7,384 bases of DNA, from NCBI GenBank assembly GCA_027013265.1, contig JALUXQ010000197.1, positions 1 to 7,384 on the forward strand. The letters are read 5' to 3'. Every line of letters begins with the position of its first letter. The first letter of the stretch is position 1. The position numbers and the translations under genes are program-made. The stretch comes from Campylobacteraceae bacterium (lineage in GTDB: Bacteria > Campylobacterota > Campylobacteria > Campylobacterales > Sulfurospirillaceae). Positions 1 through 6,002 of the stretch are shown in pieces. Below the pieces are notes generated by a model that saw nothing but the letters and a program-made list of their open reading frames with translations, searched no databases and had not been told where the DNA came from.

Positions 1-2
1 GA

Positions 3-626
3 CCCTTTTTATGGGTGAATTACGGTACGGCTTTACCTAAGTACACATCGGAGATTAGATATACATCATATGTTGATATTGCAGATTTTAAAAATGCCCA
101 AAACTTAGAAGATATATCTATATACATTGAAGCCTCATCATCAAGAAGGCAACAGATCAGATATGCGATTAAAAAAAACTATAAAACTATTAGTACGGAT
201 AATGTAGAACAATTGACAGAGTTTTATAGAAAAACTATGTATCGTCAAGGCATAGATATAACAAAAGAGTATCTTTTTCGAATACAAAAATTAGCTTTAA
301 ATTTAATTGCAAACAATATGGCAAAACTCTATGCGAGTTTTGATGGAGATGGGCAGATGAGCAGTATGGCACTCTTTTGCTGGGATAGCAAAAGAGCATA
401 TTATCTTATCGGTGCAAGTGACCCCGACAAGAGAGATGGGCACAGCGGAACAAATGTGTTGTGGGAAGCATTTTATGATCTAAGTAACTTGGGAGTAAAA
501 GAAGTGGATTTGGAGGGAGTAAATTCACCGCACAGAGGATGGTTTAAGTTAAGTTTCGGTGGAGATATCAAGCCATATTATAAAATAAACTATAACAAGT
601 CTATTTATCAAAACTCAGACAAATGA
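3..626 (+). CDS. FemAB/GNAT-like acyltransferase, C-terminal part (5' end outside window)
   Basis: The reading frame is open from the first in-frame codon of the window. The codons before the GTG at 15 (Pro-Phe-Leu-Trp) read as ordinary protein and there is no ribosome site before that GTG, so the gene very probably starts upstream and GTG15 is an internal Val. About 207 residues are visible. They contain a basic stretch SSSRRQQIRYAIKKNY, then a GNAT-like core: an acceptor-side strand (AKLYASF), a strand pair around YYLIGASDPDKRDGHSG, a helix, and the ending DLEGVNSP-RGWFKLSFGGD. This pattern (glycine before a long helix, then FK-x-FGG near the C-terminus) is typical of the FemAB / BioF2-like acetyltransferase group, which moves acyl or aminoacyl groups onto amino sugars, lipids or peptidoglycan precursors. 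The substrate cannot be told from sequence. It converges on, and overlaps, the DUF4910 gene, which suggests a surface-glycan locus. Family fairly sure, function unknown. Confidence 0.75.
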   Translation, partial: PFLWVNYGTALPKYTSEIRYTSYVDIADFKNAQNLEDISIYIEASSSRRQQIRYAIKKNYKTISTDNVEQLTEFYRKTMYRQGIDITKEYLFRIQKLALNLIANNMAKLYASFDGDGQMSSMALFCWDSKRAYYLIGASDPDKRDGHSGTNVLWEAFYDLSNLGVKEVDLEGVNSPHRGWFKLSFGGDIKPYYKINYNKSIYQNSDK

Positions 627-1890
627 GATCATGTTGTTTAAGTTTTTGTGCAATAGATATGAGATTGTGCGCGCTGATGCCTAAAATATTTGCAATATCT
701 ATTAAATCATTGGTTCCATCTGCATATGAAAGAAAATTCATAATCAAAATTCCTTCTCCATAGTCTGTGCAATTTGATGTCATCATAGATGGATAAAGCC
801 CTCTTTTGCCTAATTGGGGCTCTCCTGTCGTTGTTGTTTGGAAATAAAAGTTATTTTCAAGAACATCAATCATCTTTATGTAAATATTATAGCTTCCTTG
901 CAACCCTTTTGAAGTTACCAAGTCAAGATTATCTAGAGATGTGTGGTATTCTGGAAAGCGACCATACTTTGTTCTCATTACGCTACAAACTGGAAGATCA
1001 ACTTTAGGTGAACAGTATTGGCGTTCATCGCTACCTTTTTCAGTGTGCGGATATTTTTTGAAAGTGCCTGCTTCATATGTTAAAATATTGTTTGCAATTT
1101 TGTCAGCCATTGTATTTGCATATCTAGAAGGAAGATACGAATAACTTCTATCATCTCCAACACAGGTCAATATAAACCCAGCTTTGACTCTCTTCTTTAA
1201 AACATCCATATGGCGATTGAGATATATTAGTGAACCTATTGTTTCGGGTACAAAAACAAATCGGTAAGTATATCGCCTTTTTTTTAGAGATTTGACATAT
1301 TGCGCTAAAAAAGTTGCCAAAACAGGTCCAGAGAGCTCATTGTTTGCCATAGAAGGGTGGCAAATATATGTTGAAAAAAATATCTCATCTTTGTTTGCAC
1401 CTGGTATCAGCAAGTCTGCATAGTTCAGAACACCATCTTTTAGCTCACTATTAATTATAACTTGGTATTTGCCCGATTTTAGTTTTTGGCGTTCATTGTG
1501 GGATATGCAAAATCCCCACCTAGGCTTATAATAACTTGTGACATAGGGTATGGCGTCTGGTAACTCAGGATGTGAATAGAGATGTTCTTGCAATTCATCT
1601 AGTTCCATTTTAAGTTTCTGTGGTGTAGAATATTGTACTAAATGTAAGTTGTTAATGTTATACTCACATATCCTTTTCCCCTCTGGCGTGATGATATAAG
1701 CTTCCTTGCAATTCCACTCTTTTGGGACAGTCCAATCAAAAACTTTCGTGCCACTCTTTATGCTATGGATTTTTAATTCTTGGTTTTCTCTTTGTAAAAT
1801 TTTTAAAGTCTCTCTAACGCCATCTCCACTTAAAGATCTATTGATATGAAAAAGCTCTTTACAAAGGCTATACATCTGATCGCCAACCAT
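601..1890 (-). CDS. DUF2172/DUF4910 aminopeptidase-like protein with C-terminal winged helix
   Basis: A complete 429-residue protein. Starting at ATG 1890 is supported by AAAGGA five bases upstream; an internal Met at residue 6 is less likely. The N-terminal part (RSLSGDGVRETL at 18-29, FDWTVPKEWN at 51-60) is typical of the DUF2172/DUF4910 family, whose fold resembles M28 zinc aminopeptidases. Candidate metal-site residues by analogy are H178 in STYICHPS, E216 in VFVPETIGS, D246/D247 in GDDRSY and H316 in EYHTSLD. The position where M28 enzymes carry a bridging Asp before SG reads N184-E185 here. Residues from about 373 on look like the family's winged-helix domain (ILGISAHNLISIAQKLKQHDLI). 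I see no signal peptide or membrane segment, so it is probably cytoplasmic. Members are often annotated in polysaccharide or flagellar-glycan gene clusters, but no reaction is established that I know of. Peptidase activity should not be assumed. Its last 26 bp overlap the convergent acyltransferase gene. Confidence 0.85.
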   Translation of the reverse strand: MVGDQMYSLCKELFHINRSLSGDGVRETLKILQRENQELKIHSIKSGTKVFDWTVPKEWNCKEAYIITPEGKRICEYNINNLHLVQYSTPQKLKMELDELQEHLYSHPELPDAIPYVTSYYKPRWGFCISHNERQKLKSGKYQVIINSELKDGVLNYADLLIPGANKDEIFFSTYICHPSMANNELSGPVLATFLAQYVKSLKKRRYTYRFVFVPETIGSLIYLNRHMDVLKKRVKAGFILTCVGDDRSYSYLPSRYANTMADKIANNILTYEAGTFKKYPHTEKGSDERQYCSPKVDLPVCSVMRTKYGRFPEYHTSLDNLDLVTSKGLQGSYNIYIKMIDVLENNFYFQTTTTGEPQLGKRGLYPSMMTSNCTDYGEGILIMNFLSYADGTNDLIDIANILGISAHNLISIAQKLKQHDLICLSFDK

Positions 1891-1895
1891 TGCTA

Positions 1896-1901
1896 TCCTT
1901 T
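1896..1901 (-). promoter_or_regulatory. Ribosome binding site of the DUF4910 gene
   Basis: On the minus strand the bases read AAAGGA, five nucleotides before ATG 1890. This supports that ATG over the internal Met codon five codons later. Confidence 0.7.
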
Positions 1902-1919
1902 CTTGGTATTTAATTTACA

Positions 1920-1925
1920 ATAATA
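1920..1925 (-). promoter_or_regulatory. Candidate -10 element for the DUF4910 gene
   Basis: The minus strand reads TATTAT here, 29 nt before the start codon, which would leave a short leader of roughly 20 nt. No convincing -35 box is visible, which is common for sigma-70 promoters in Campylobacterota. The hexamer sits at the end of TATTGAGTATTAT (1920-1932), which recurs with one mismatch at the por promoter on the opposite strand. In such AT-rich DNA a -10 call by eye is only suggestive. Confidence 0.4.
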
Positions 1926-1955
1926 CTCAATACAATATTAATACCTACTGACATG

Positions 1956-1995
1956 TGCCATAACTCAATGGATTGATAACTAATGCGTTGTGGCA
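1956..1995. repeat. Inverted repeat in the divergent intergenic region
   Basis: The arms are TGCCATAAC (1956-1964) and GTTGTGGCA (1987-1995), complementary over 9 bp with one G-T pair. A smaller perfect dyad, TCAAT-GG-ATTGA (1965-1976), lies directly inside the left arm. On the plus strand the right arm is followed by AAC and five T residues. There is no plus-strand gene just upstream for it to terminate, so it could be an operator for one of the divergent genes, a remnant, or chance. Confidence 0.35.
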
Positions 1996-2129
1996 ACTTT
2001 TTAGTCAATCATAAAAAAGAAAATAGATTATTAAAGCATAACTTAAGCACTCTTAGCATAAAATAAGATAAATTCTATCCTGTTTATTTTCGTTAGAATA
2101 TTAAATGTGATATTAAAACTGTTATTGAG

Positions 2130-2135
2130 TATAAT
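2130..2135 (+). promoter_or_regulatory. Candidate -10 element of the por operon
   Basis: A consensus TATAAT lies 35 nt before the porC start codon. The region 17 nt further upstream (around 2107-2112) has no TTGACA-like box, but AT-rich tracts fill 2000-2100, as is usual for promoters of this phylum. Transcription would be expected to start near 2141-2143, inside the dyad that follows. The hexamer is part of TATTGAGTATAAT (2123-2135), which recurs at the divergent promoter. Confidence 0.6.
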
Positions 2136-2137
2136 AT

Positions 2138-2157
2138 AGACTTCCTGCAAGGAGTCT
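2138..2157 (+). promoter_or_regulatory. Compact dyad at the predicted por transcription start / leader hairpin
   Basis: AGAC-t-TCCT and AGGAGTCT form an 8-bp stem with one bulged T and a GCA loop. The dyad begins two bases after the candidate -10 box, and the right arm contains an AAGGAG (2149-2154) that looks like an extra ribosome site. It could be a repressor operator overlapping the start point, or an RNA hairpin at the 5' end of the por transcript, depending on where transcription begins. Confidence 0.45.
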
Positions 2158-2160
2158 AAA

Positions 2161-2165
2161 AGGAG
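2161..2165 (+). promoter_or_regulatory. Ribosome binding site of porC
   Basis: AGGAG lies five bases before the ATG at 2171. A second AAGGAG-like sequence 12 nt upstream lies in the dyad and is too far from the start codon to be the main site. Confidence 0.75.
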
Positions 2166-2170
2166 ATTGT

Positions 2171-2728
2171 ATGTTAGAGATAAGATGGCATAGCCGTGCT
2201 GGACAAGGTGCTGTTACTGGAGCCAAGGGCTTGGGTGATGTAGTGGCAAATACAGGTAAAGAGGTGCAGGCATTTGCTTTTTATGGTTCAGCCAAAAGAG
2301 GTGCTGCTATGACGGCCTACAATCGGATAGATGATGAGCTTATCATAAATCATGAAAAATTTATGAAGCCAGATTATGTGCTTGTTATTGATCCAGCTCT
2401 TGCATTTTCAGCTGATATAACAGCAAATGAAAAAGAGAATACAAAATATATCATTACTACTCATCACACAAAAGATGAATTAATAGAGTTAATCCCAAAG
2501 CTAAAGGGCAAATCTGTTCATGTGGTAGATTGTATGAAGATATCCATGGATACTATAGGCAGAGCCATACCAAATACTCCTATGCTAGGGGCACTCATGA
2601 AAGTATCTGGAATGTTCGATATAGAGTACTTTAAAAATGCTATGCTCAAAGTATTGAGTAAATTTCCACAAAAAATTATAGATGCCAATATGGCCGCGAT
2701 AACTCGCGCATATAGTGAAGTTAAGTAG
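2171..2728 (+). CDS. porC: Pyruvate:ferredoxin oxidoreductase, gamma subunit
   Basis: This is the gamma subunit of the four-subunit 2-oxoacid oxidoreductase, equivalent to domain III of the single-chain enzymes. It helps build the CoA-binding region and the subunit interface. The 185-residue length fits the family. Family signatures are the N-terminal IRWHSRAGQGAVTGAKG with its glycine-rich GQG at 11-13, FAFYGSAKRGAAMTAYNR at 35-52 with the conserved G-x-x-x-RG core, DYVLVIDP in the middle, and the C-terminal PNTPMLGALMKV. No membrane segment or signal peptide is seen, so the protein is cytoplasmic. It is the first gene of the operon, with a strong ribosome site, and porD follows after 12 bp. 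The order gamma-delta-alpha-beta and the close sequence pattern point to a pyruvate enzyme rather than the related 2-oxoglutarate enzyme. The symbol porG is used for this subunit in other lineages. Confidence 0.93.
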   Translation: MLEIRWHSRAGQGAVTGAKGLGDVVANTGKEVQAFAFYGSAKRGAAMTAYNRIDDELIINHEKFMKPDYVLVIDPALAFSADITANEKENTKYIITTHHTKDELIELIPKLKGKSVHVVDCMKISMDTIGRAIPNTPMLGALMKVSGMFDIEYFKNAMLKVLSKFPQKIIDANMAAITRAYSEVK

Positions 2729-2740
2729 AAAGGAAGAAGT

Positions 2741-3136
2741 ATGGAATACAAAGGGTGGGATCAGGTTGAAGCAGGCGCAGTTCTTCCTTCATTTAATGAT
2801 GAGAGTTGCGATATAGTAAACAAAAAACAAGAAGAGAGAAATTACGCAGATACAAATTCATATACAGCAAGTGTTGCTGACTGGAGAGTTTTTAAACCTG
2901 TATTCAATAAAGATGTCTGTATAGACTGTCAAAATTGTTGGGTTTTTTGCCCCGATACAGCGATTGTATCAAGAGATAAAGCGATGTTGGGAATCGATTA
3001 TGACCACTGTAAAGGGTGCGGAATATGTGCAGATGTTTGCCCAACAAACCCAAAATCTCTCATAATGTTTTTTGAAAATGATGATAATGATACTATGTTA
3101 TCGCAATGGCCAGAGAAAAAGAAGAAGGAAAAGTAA
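2741..3136 (+). CDS. porD: Pyruvate:ferredoxin oxidoreductase, delta subunit (2[4Fe-4S] ferredoxin-like)
   Basis: This is the electron-transfer subunit, which passes electrons between the cluster of the beta subunit and an external ferredoxin or flavodoxin. It has 131 residues: an N-terminal extension of about 50 residues ending in SVADWRVFKPVFNKD, then two classical cluster motifs. These are C60-x2-C63-x2-C66-x3-C70-P and C90-x2-C93-x2-C96-x3-C100-P, so all eight ligands for two [4Fe-4S] clusters are present. The N-terminal extension that docks onto the other subunits is normal for the family. The C-terminus is very basic (EKKKKEK). The start follows AAGGAAG in the 12-bp gap after porC. The stop codon overlaps the porA start by one base (TAATG at 3134-3138), which suggests translational coupling. 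Confidence 0.93.
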   Translation: MEYKGWDQVEAGAVLPSFNDESCDIVNKKQEERNYADTNSYTASVADWRVFKPVFNKDVCIDCQNCWVFCPDTAIVSRDKAMLGIDYDHCKGCGICADVCPTNPKSLIMFFENDDNDTMLSQWPEKKKKEK

Positions 3137-4359
3137 TGGCAGAAAAATTAAAATTACAAGAAGTAGAAGTTTGGGATGGCAATATGGCTTTTGCCCAAGC
3201 TATGAGACAAGCACAAATAGATGTAGTGGCAGCCTATCCAATAACACCATCAACTCCAACTGTACACGGATATGCAAAATTTTTATCTGATGGTTACATA
3301 GATGGCGAATTTGTTCTGGTTGAAAGTGAGCATGCTGCCATGAGTGGCTGTGTAGGTGCGGCCGCGGCAGGAGGAAGAGTTGCAACTGCTACTAGCTCTC
3401 AAGGTTTTGCCCTAATGATAGAGGTTTTATACCAAGCAAGTGGCATGAGGCTCCCAATAGTACTAGGCTTAGTAAACCGCGCTTTAGCATCACCTTTAAA
3501 TGTTAATGGTGACCACTCTGATATGTATCTTGGTCGTGATGCTGGATGGATTATGATAGATGCTTTCAATGCCCAAGAAGCTTATGATCTTATGCTTATG
3601 GGCTTTAAAATTGGCGAAGATTTGAGTGTAAGATTACCAGTGATTATCAACCAAGATGGATTTATAACTTCACATACTGCACAAAATGTCAAGCCATTAA
3701 GTGATGATACAGCATACAATTTTATAGGTGATTACAAAGAGGTTAATCCTATGCTGGATTTTGCCAAACCTATAACTTATGGTGCCCAAACTGAAGAAGA
3801 TTGGCATTTTGAATTTAAAGCCAGACAGCACAAAGCTTTGATGGATTCTAGCAAAGTCATCTCTGATGTCTTTGAAGAGTTTAAAAGTTTGACAAATAGA
3901 GAGTATAAGAGAGTTGAAAGCTACTTGATGGACGATGCCGAAGTTGCAATTGTAGCTCTTGGAAGTACCGTAGAGAGTGCTGTGCAAGCTGCAAAAGACT
4001 TACGAAAAAACAGAGGCATAAAAGCAGGAGTTGTAGCTACTAGAGTGATAAGACCTTTTCCGATTAAAGAGGTTGCGGAGGCATTAAAAAATGTTAAAGC
4101 TATAGCGACACTCGACAGAAGTGCCCCTGGTGGTACAATGGGTATGCTTTTTAATGAAATTAGTGCGGCTTTATATCAGAGTGAAAGCAGACCAGTTATC
4201 AGTAACTATATATATGGGCTCGGTGGAAGAGATATGACTCAAGCAGACATCAAAGAGGTATATGCAGACATAGTTAAAAATGCTAAAGCAGGTAAGCTTG
4301 TTACACCACTACAACAATTTAGCGGATTAAGAGGTCCTAAACTCTCTTTTTTCAATTAG
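3136..4359 (+). CDS. porA: Pyruvate:ferredoxin oxidoreductase, alpha subunit
   Basis: This is the alpha subunit (domains I and II of single-chain PFORs). It binds pyruvate and the pyrimidine side of thiamine diphosphate together with PorB. I choose the ATG at 3136: it is preceded by AAGGA (3125-3129), gives MAEKLKLQEVEVWDGN and a 407-residue protein of usual length. An in-frame ATG at 3106 would add ten residues coded inside porD, without a better ribosome site. Seen motifs are YPITPST (34-40, the substrate loop), VESEHAAMSG (62-71, with the family's catalytic Glu, probably E65), TSSQG (87-90 region), PLNVNGDHSDM (120-130), and the C-terminal GVVATRVIRPFP of the transketolase-C-like domain. 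The gene is the third of the operon, with porB starting 10 bp after it. In autotrophic relatives the enzyme runs as pyruvate synthase, fixing CO2 onto acetyl-CoA. Confidence 0.95.
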   Translation: MAEKLKLQEVEVWDGNMAFAQAMRQAQIDVVAAYPITPSTPTVHGYAKFLSDGYIDGEFVLVESEHAAMSGCVGAAAAGGRVATATSSQGFALMIEVLYQASGMRLPIVLGLVNRALASPLNVNGDHSDMYLGRDAGWIMIDAFNAQEAYDLMLMGFKIGEDLSVRLPVIINQDGFITSHTAQNVKPLSDDTAYNFIGDYKEVNPMLDFAKPITYGAQTEEDWHFEFKARQHKALMDSSKVISDVFEEFKSLTNREYKRVESYLMDDAEVAIVALGSTVESAVQAAKDLRKNRGIKAGVVATRVIRPFPIKEVAEALKNVKAIATLDRSAPGGTMGMLFNEISAALYQSESRPVISNYIYGLGGRDMTQADIKEVYADIVKNAKAGKLVTPLQQFSGLRGPKLSFFN

Positions 4360-4369
4360 GAGTAAATAA

Positions 4370-5320
4370 ATGAGTAAAATAATAAAAAATTTAAAACAGT
4401 TTTCAACCTCCAATGATAGATTTGAGGGTGCGCACCTTTTGTGTCCTGGATGTGCTCACTCTATTATAGTTAGAGAGCTTTTAAACTGCACGGATGACAA
4501 TCTAGTTATAGCAAATGCAACAGGATGCCTTGAGGTGTGCACAGCTGTATATCCTCATACTTCATGGGATGCTTCTTGGATACACATAGGCTTTGAAAAT
4601 GCTGCAACTGCTGCAAGTGGAGCAGAAGCCATGTATAAAACACTGCAAAGAAAAGGTAGATTAAAAGACCCAGACAAGCCTGTCAAGTTTGTCGCATTTG
4701 GTGGTGATGGTGCCACTTATGATATAGGCTTTCAATTTTTAAGTGGTGCTGTTGAAAGGGGACATAACTTTACATATGTCTGTCTTGATAATGAAGTCTA
4801 TGCTAATACGGGCGGACAAAGAAGTAGCTCTACTCCAAGAGGAGCAAGTACTGCCACAACCCCAGCGGGAAGAGTGAGTTATGGGAAGAAGAGGTATAAA
4901 AAAGATATGGTGGCAATAATGGCTGCACATGGGGCACCTTATGTAGCACAGGTTGCCCCTAATAAGTGGAAAGATATGGTTAAAAAATACCAAAAAGCTC
5001 TTGCAACTGAGGGACCCGTGTATATCAACGCCATGAGTGCTTGTACAACGGAATGGAAATTTCCATCAGATAAAACCATAGATGTTAGTGATATGGGTAC
5101 AGATTCACTTGTTTTTCCATTGTATGAGATAGAAAATGGTACAAAGCTGACAATTACATATAGACCTAAAAATATAATACCCGTTAGGGATTATCTAGGA
5201 GTTCAAGGAAGATTTAAGCATCTGTTTAAAAAAGAGAATGAACATGTTATAGAAGAGATGCAAAAAGCAGTAGATGAGAAGTGGGAACTTCTCCAAAGAA
5301 GAGAAGAAGCAGGGGTATAA
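4370..5320 (+). CDS. porB: Pyruvate:ferredoxin oxidoreductase, beta subunit (thiamine diphosphate domain)
   Basis: The beta subunit binds thiamine diphosphate with Mg2+ and the [4Fe-4S] cluster nearest the active site. The 316-residue length is typical. Cluster ligands by family analogy are C25 and C28 in LCPGCAH, C53 in NATGCLEV and C225 in SACTTEW; C40, C57 and C138 are additional cysteines. The diphosphate/Mg site is GGDGATYDIG (111-120) together with LDNEVYANTGGQ (139-150). The stretch RSSSTPRGASTATTPAG that follows is typical of the pyruvate-specific branch. Translation starts at ATG 4370, with AGGAG overlapping the porA stop codon (4358-4362) and a 7-nt spacer. It is the last gene of the operon, and a strong stem follows ten bases after its stop. 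The electron acceptor (ferredoxin or flavodoxin) is not encoded in this window. Confidence 0.95.
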   Translation: MSKIIKNLKQFSTSNDRFEGAHLLCPGCAHSIIVRELLNCTDDNLVIANATGCLEVCTAVYPHTSWDASWIHIGFENAATAASGAEAMYKTLQRKGRLKDPDKPVKFVAFGGDGATYDIGFQFLSGAVERGHNFTYVCLDNEVYANTGGQRSSSTPRGASTATTPAGRVSYGKKRYKKDMVAIMAAHGAPYVAQVAPNKWKDMVKKYQKALATEGPVYINAMSACTTEWKFPSDKTIDVSDMGTDSLVFPLYEIENGTKLTITYRPKNIIPVRDYLGVQGRFKHLFKKENEHVIEEMQKAVDEKWELLQRREEAGV

Positions 5321-5329
5321 AGTAACGCA

Positions 5330-5353
5330 GGACTAGATTTGCTAATCTAGTCC
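5330..5353. terminator. Perfect stem-loop between the convergent por and tkt-gph operons
   Basis: GGACTAGATT (5330-5339), loop TGCT, AATCTAGTCC (5344-5353): a perfect 10-bp stem. It lies just after the porB stop, and it covers the last codons and the TAG stop of gph. Its place between convergent operons suggests a bidirectional terminator. No clean T-run follows on either strand (ACTTATCAACTTTA on plus, CTGCGTTACTTTAT on minus), so it may act as a weak terminator, a 3'-end stabiliser or a processing site. Confidence 0.6.
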
Positions 5354-5998
5354 ACTTATCAACTTTATGGCAGATAATGGTGTATTCACGATGTAGTTTG
5401 CACCATTTTCTTCCAACTCTCGCCTATCTCTAAAGCCCCATAAAACTCCGATAGAGTCTATGCCTGCATTTTTGGCTGTCAGCATATCAATCTTCGTGTC
5501 TCCTACGAACATACACTCCCTAGGTTCTATCTGAAGCTCTTTCATAATCTCTTGCACCCCTTTAGGATCTGGTTTTCTTGGTATGCCCTCTCTGATGCCA
5601 TAAACTGCTTCAAATGTCCAATTTCTAAGATATTTTACCGCACAAAGCTTTGTAAAACTGTTTGGTTTGTTTGAAAGGATAGCTAGCTTAAGACCTCTCT
5701 TTTGTAAAAATGTCAGTAATTTACTGATGCCGTCATACAGCTTTGTATTTTTATCATACTGCGTGGCATAATGTTTTTCATACATGCCAAGAGCTTTTTT
5801 TACATCTTCCTCACTAGCGTCAGGTAAAATATCTTGCATCAATTTCAGAGCACCCTCGCCAACTAAATATCTATAATTTTCCAGAGGGATTGGCTTTTTA
5901 CCAAATTTTTCGAGTACATAGTTTGTACTGATGGCTATATCTTCTAAAGTGTCCATCAGCGTTCCGTCTAAATCAAAAATTATAGTGTTCTTCTTCAT
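5342..5998 (-). CDS. gph: HAD-superfamily phosphatase, phosphoglycolate phosphatase type
   Basis: A 218-residue cytoplasmic HAD hydrolase. All four HAD motifs are present: I, FDLDGTL with nucleophile D9 and acid/base D11; II, LSN at 108-110; III, K142 in RKPDP; and IV, FVGDTKID with D167 and D171. A helical cap (about residues 16-85) sits between motif I and the core, as in the subclass I / Gph-PpaX group. The best-fitting role is hydrolysis of 2-phosphoglycolate to glycolate, but related members act on pyrophosphate or other small phosphate esters, so the substrate is not certain. The start is 4 nt after the tkt stop. The nearest ribosome-like sequence (GGAG at 6014-6017) is about 15 nt away, so translation probably depends on coupling to tkt. 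The stop codon lies in the hairpin shared with the end of the por operon. Confidence 0.85.
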   Translation of the reverse strand: MKKNTIIFDLDGTLMDTLEDIAISTNYVLEKFGKKPIPLENYRYLVGEGALKLMQDILPDASEEDVKKALGMYEKHYATQYDKNTKLYDGISKLLTFLQKRGLKLAILSNKPNSFTKLCAVKYLRNWTFEAVYGIREGIPRKPDPKGVQEIMKELQIEPRECMFVGDTKIDMLTAKNAGIDSIGVLWGFRDRRELEENGANYIVNTPLSAIKLISGLD

Positions 5999-6002
5999 GC
6001 CA

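Noticed and set aside
15..17. GTG at 15 as the true start of the first gene
   Set aside because: The frame is open to the window edge, no ribosome site precedes it, and the FemAB-like fold would lack its N-terminal half.
789..1144. Plus-strand open frames opposite the DUF4910 gene
   Set aside because: They are antisense to a clearly coding frame with family motifs, overlap each other and lack ribosome sites.
1983..2066. 27-codon plus-strand reading frame in the intergenic region
   Set aside because: It has no properly spaced ribosome site, overlaps the inverted repeat and its sequence shows no recognisable protein features.
3106..3135. In-frame upstream ATG that would lengthen PorA by ten residues (MAREKEEGKV)
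   Set aside because: It lies inside porD, whereas the ATG at 3136 has AAGGA six bases upstream, gives a TAATG stop-start overlap and yields the family's normal length.
3200..4993. Minus-strand open frames opposite porA and porB
   Set aside because: The sense frames carry complete family motifs; the antisense products are low-complexity in character and have no start signals.
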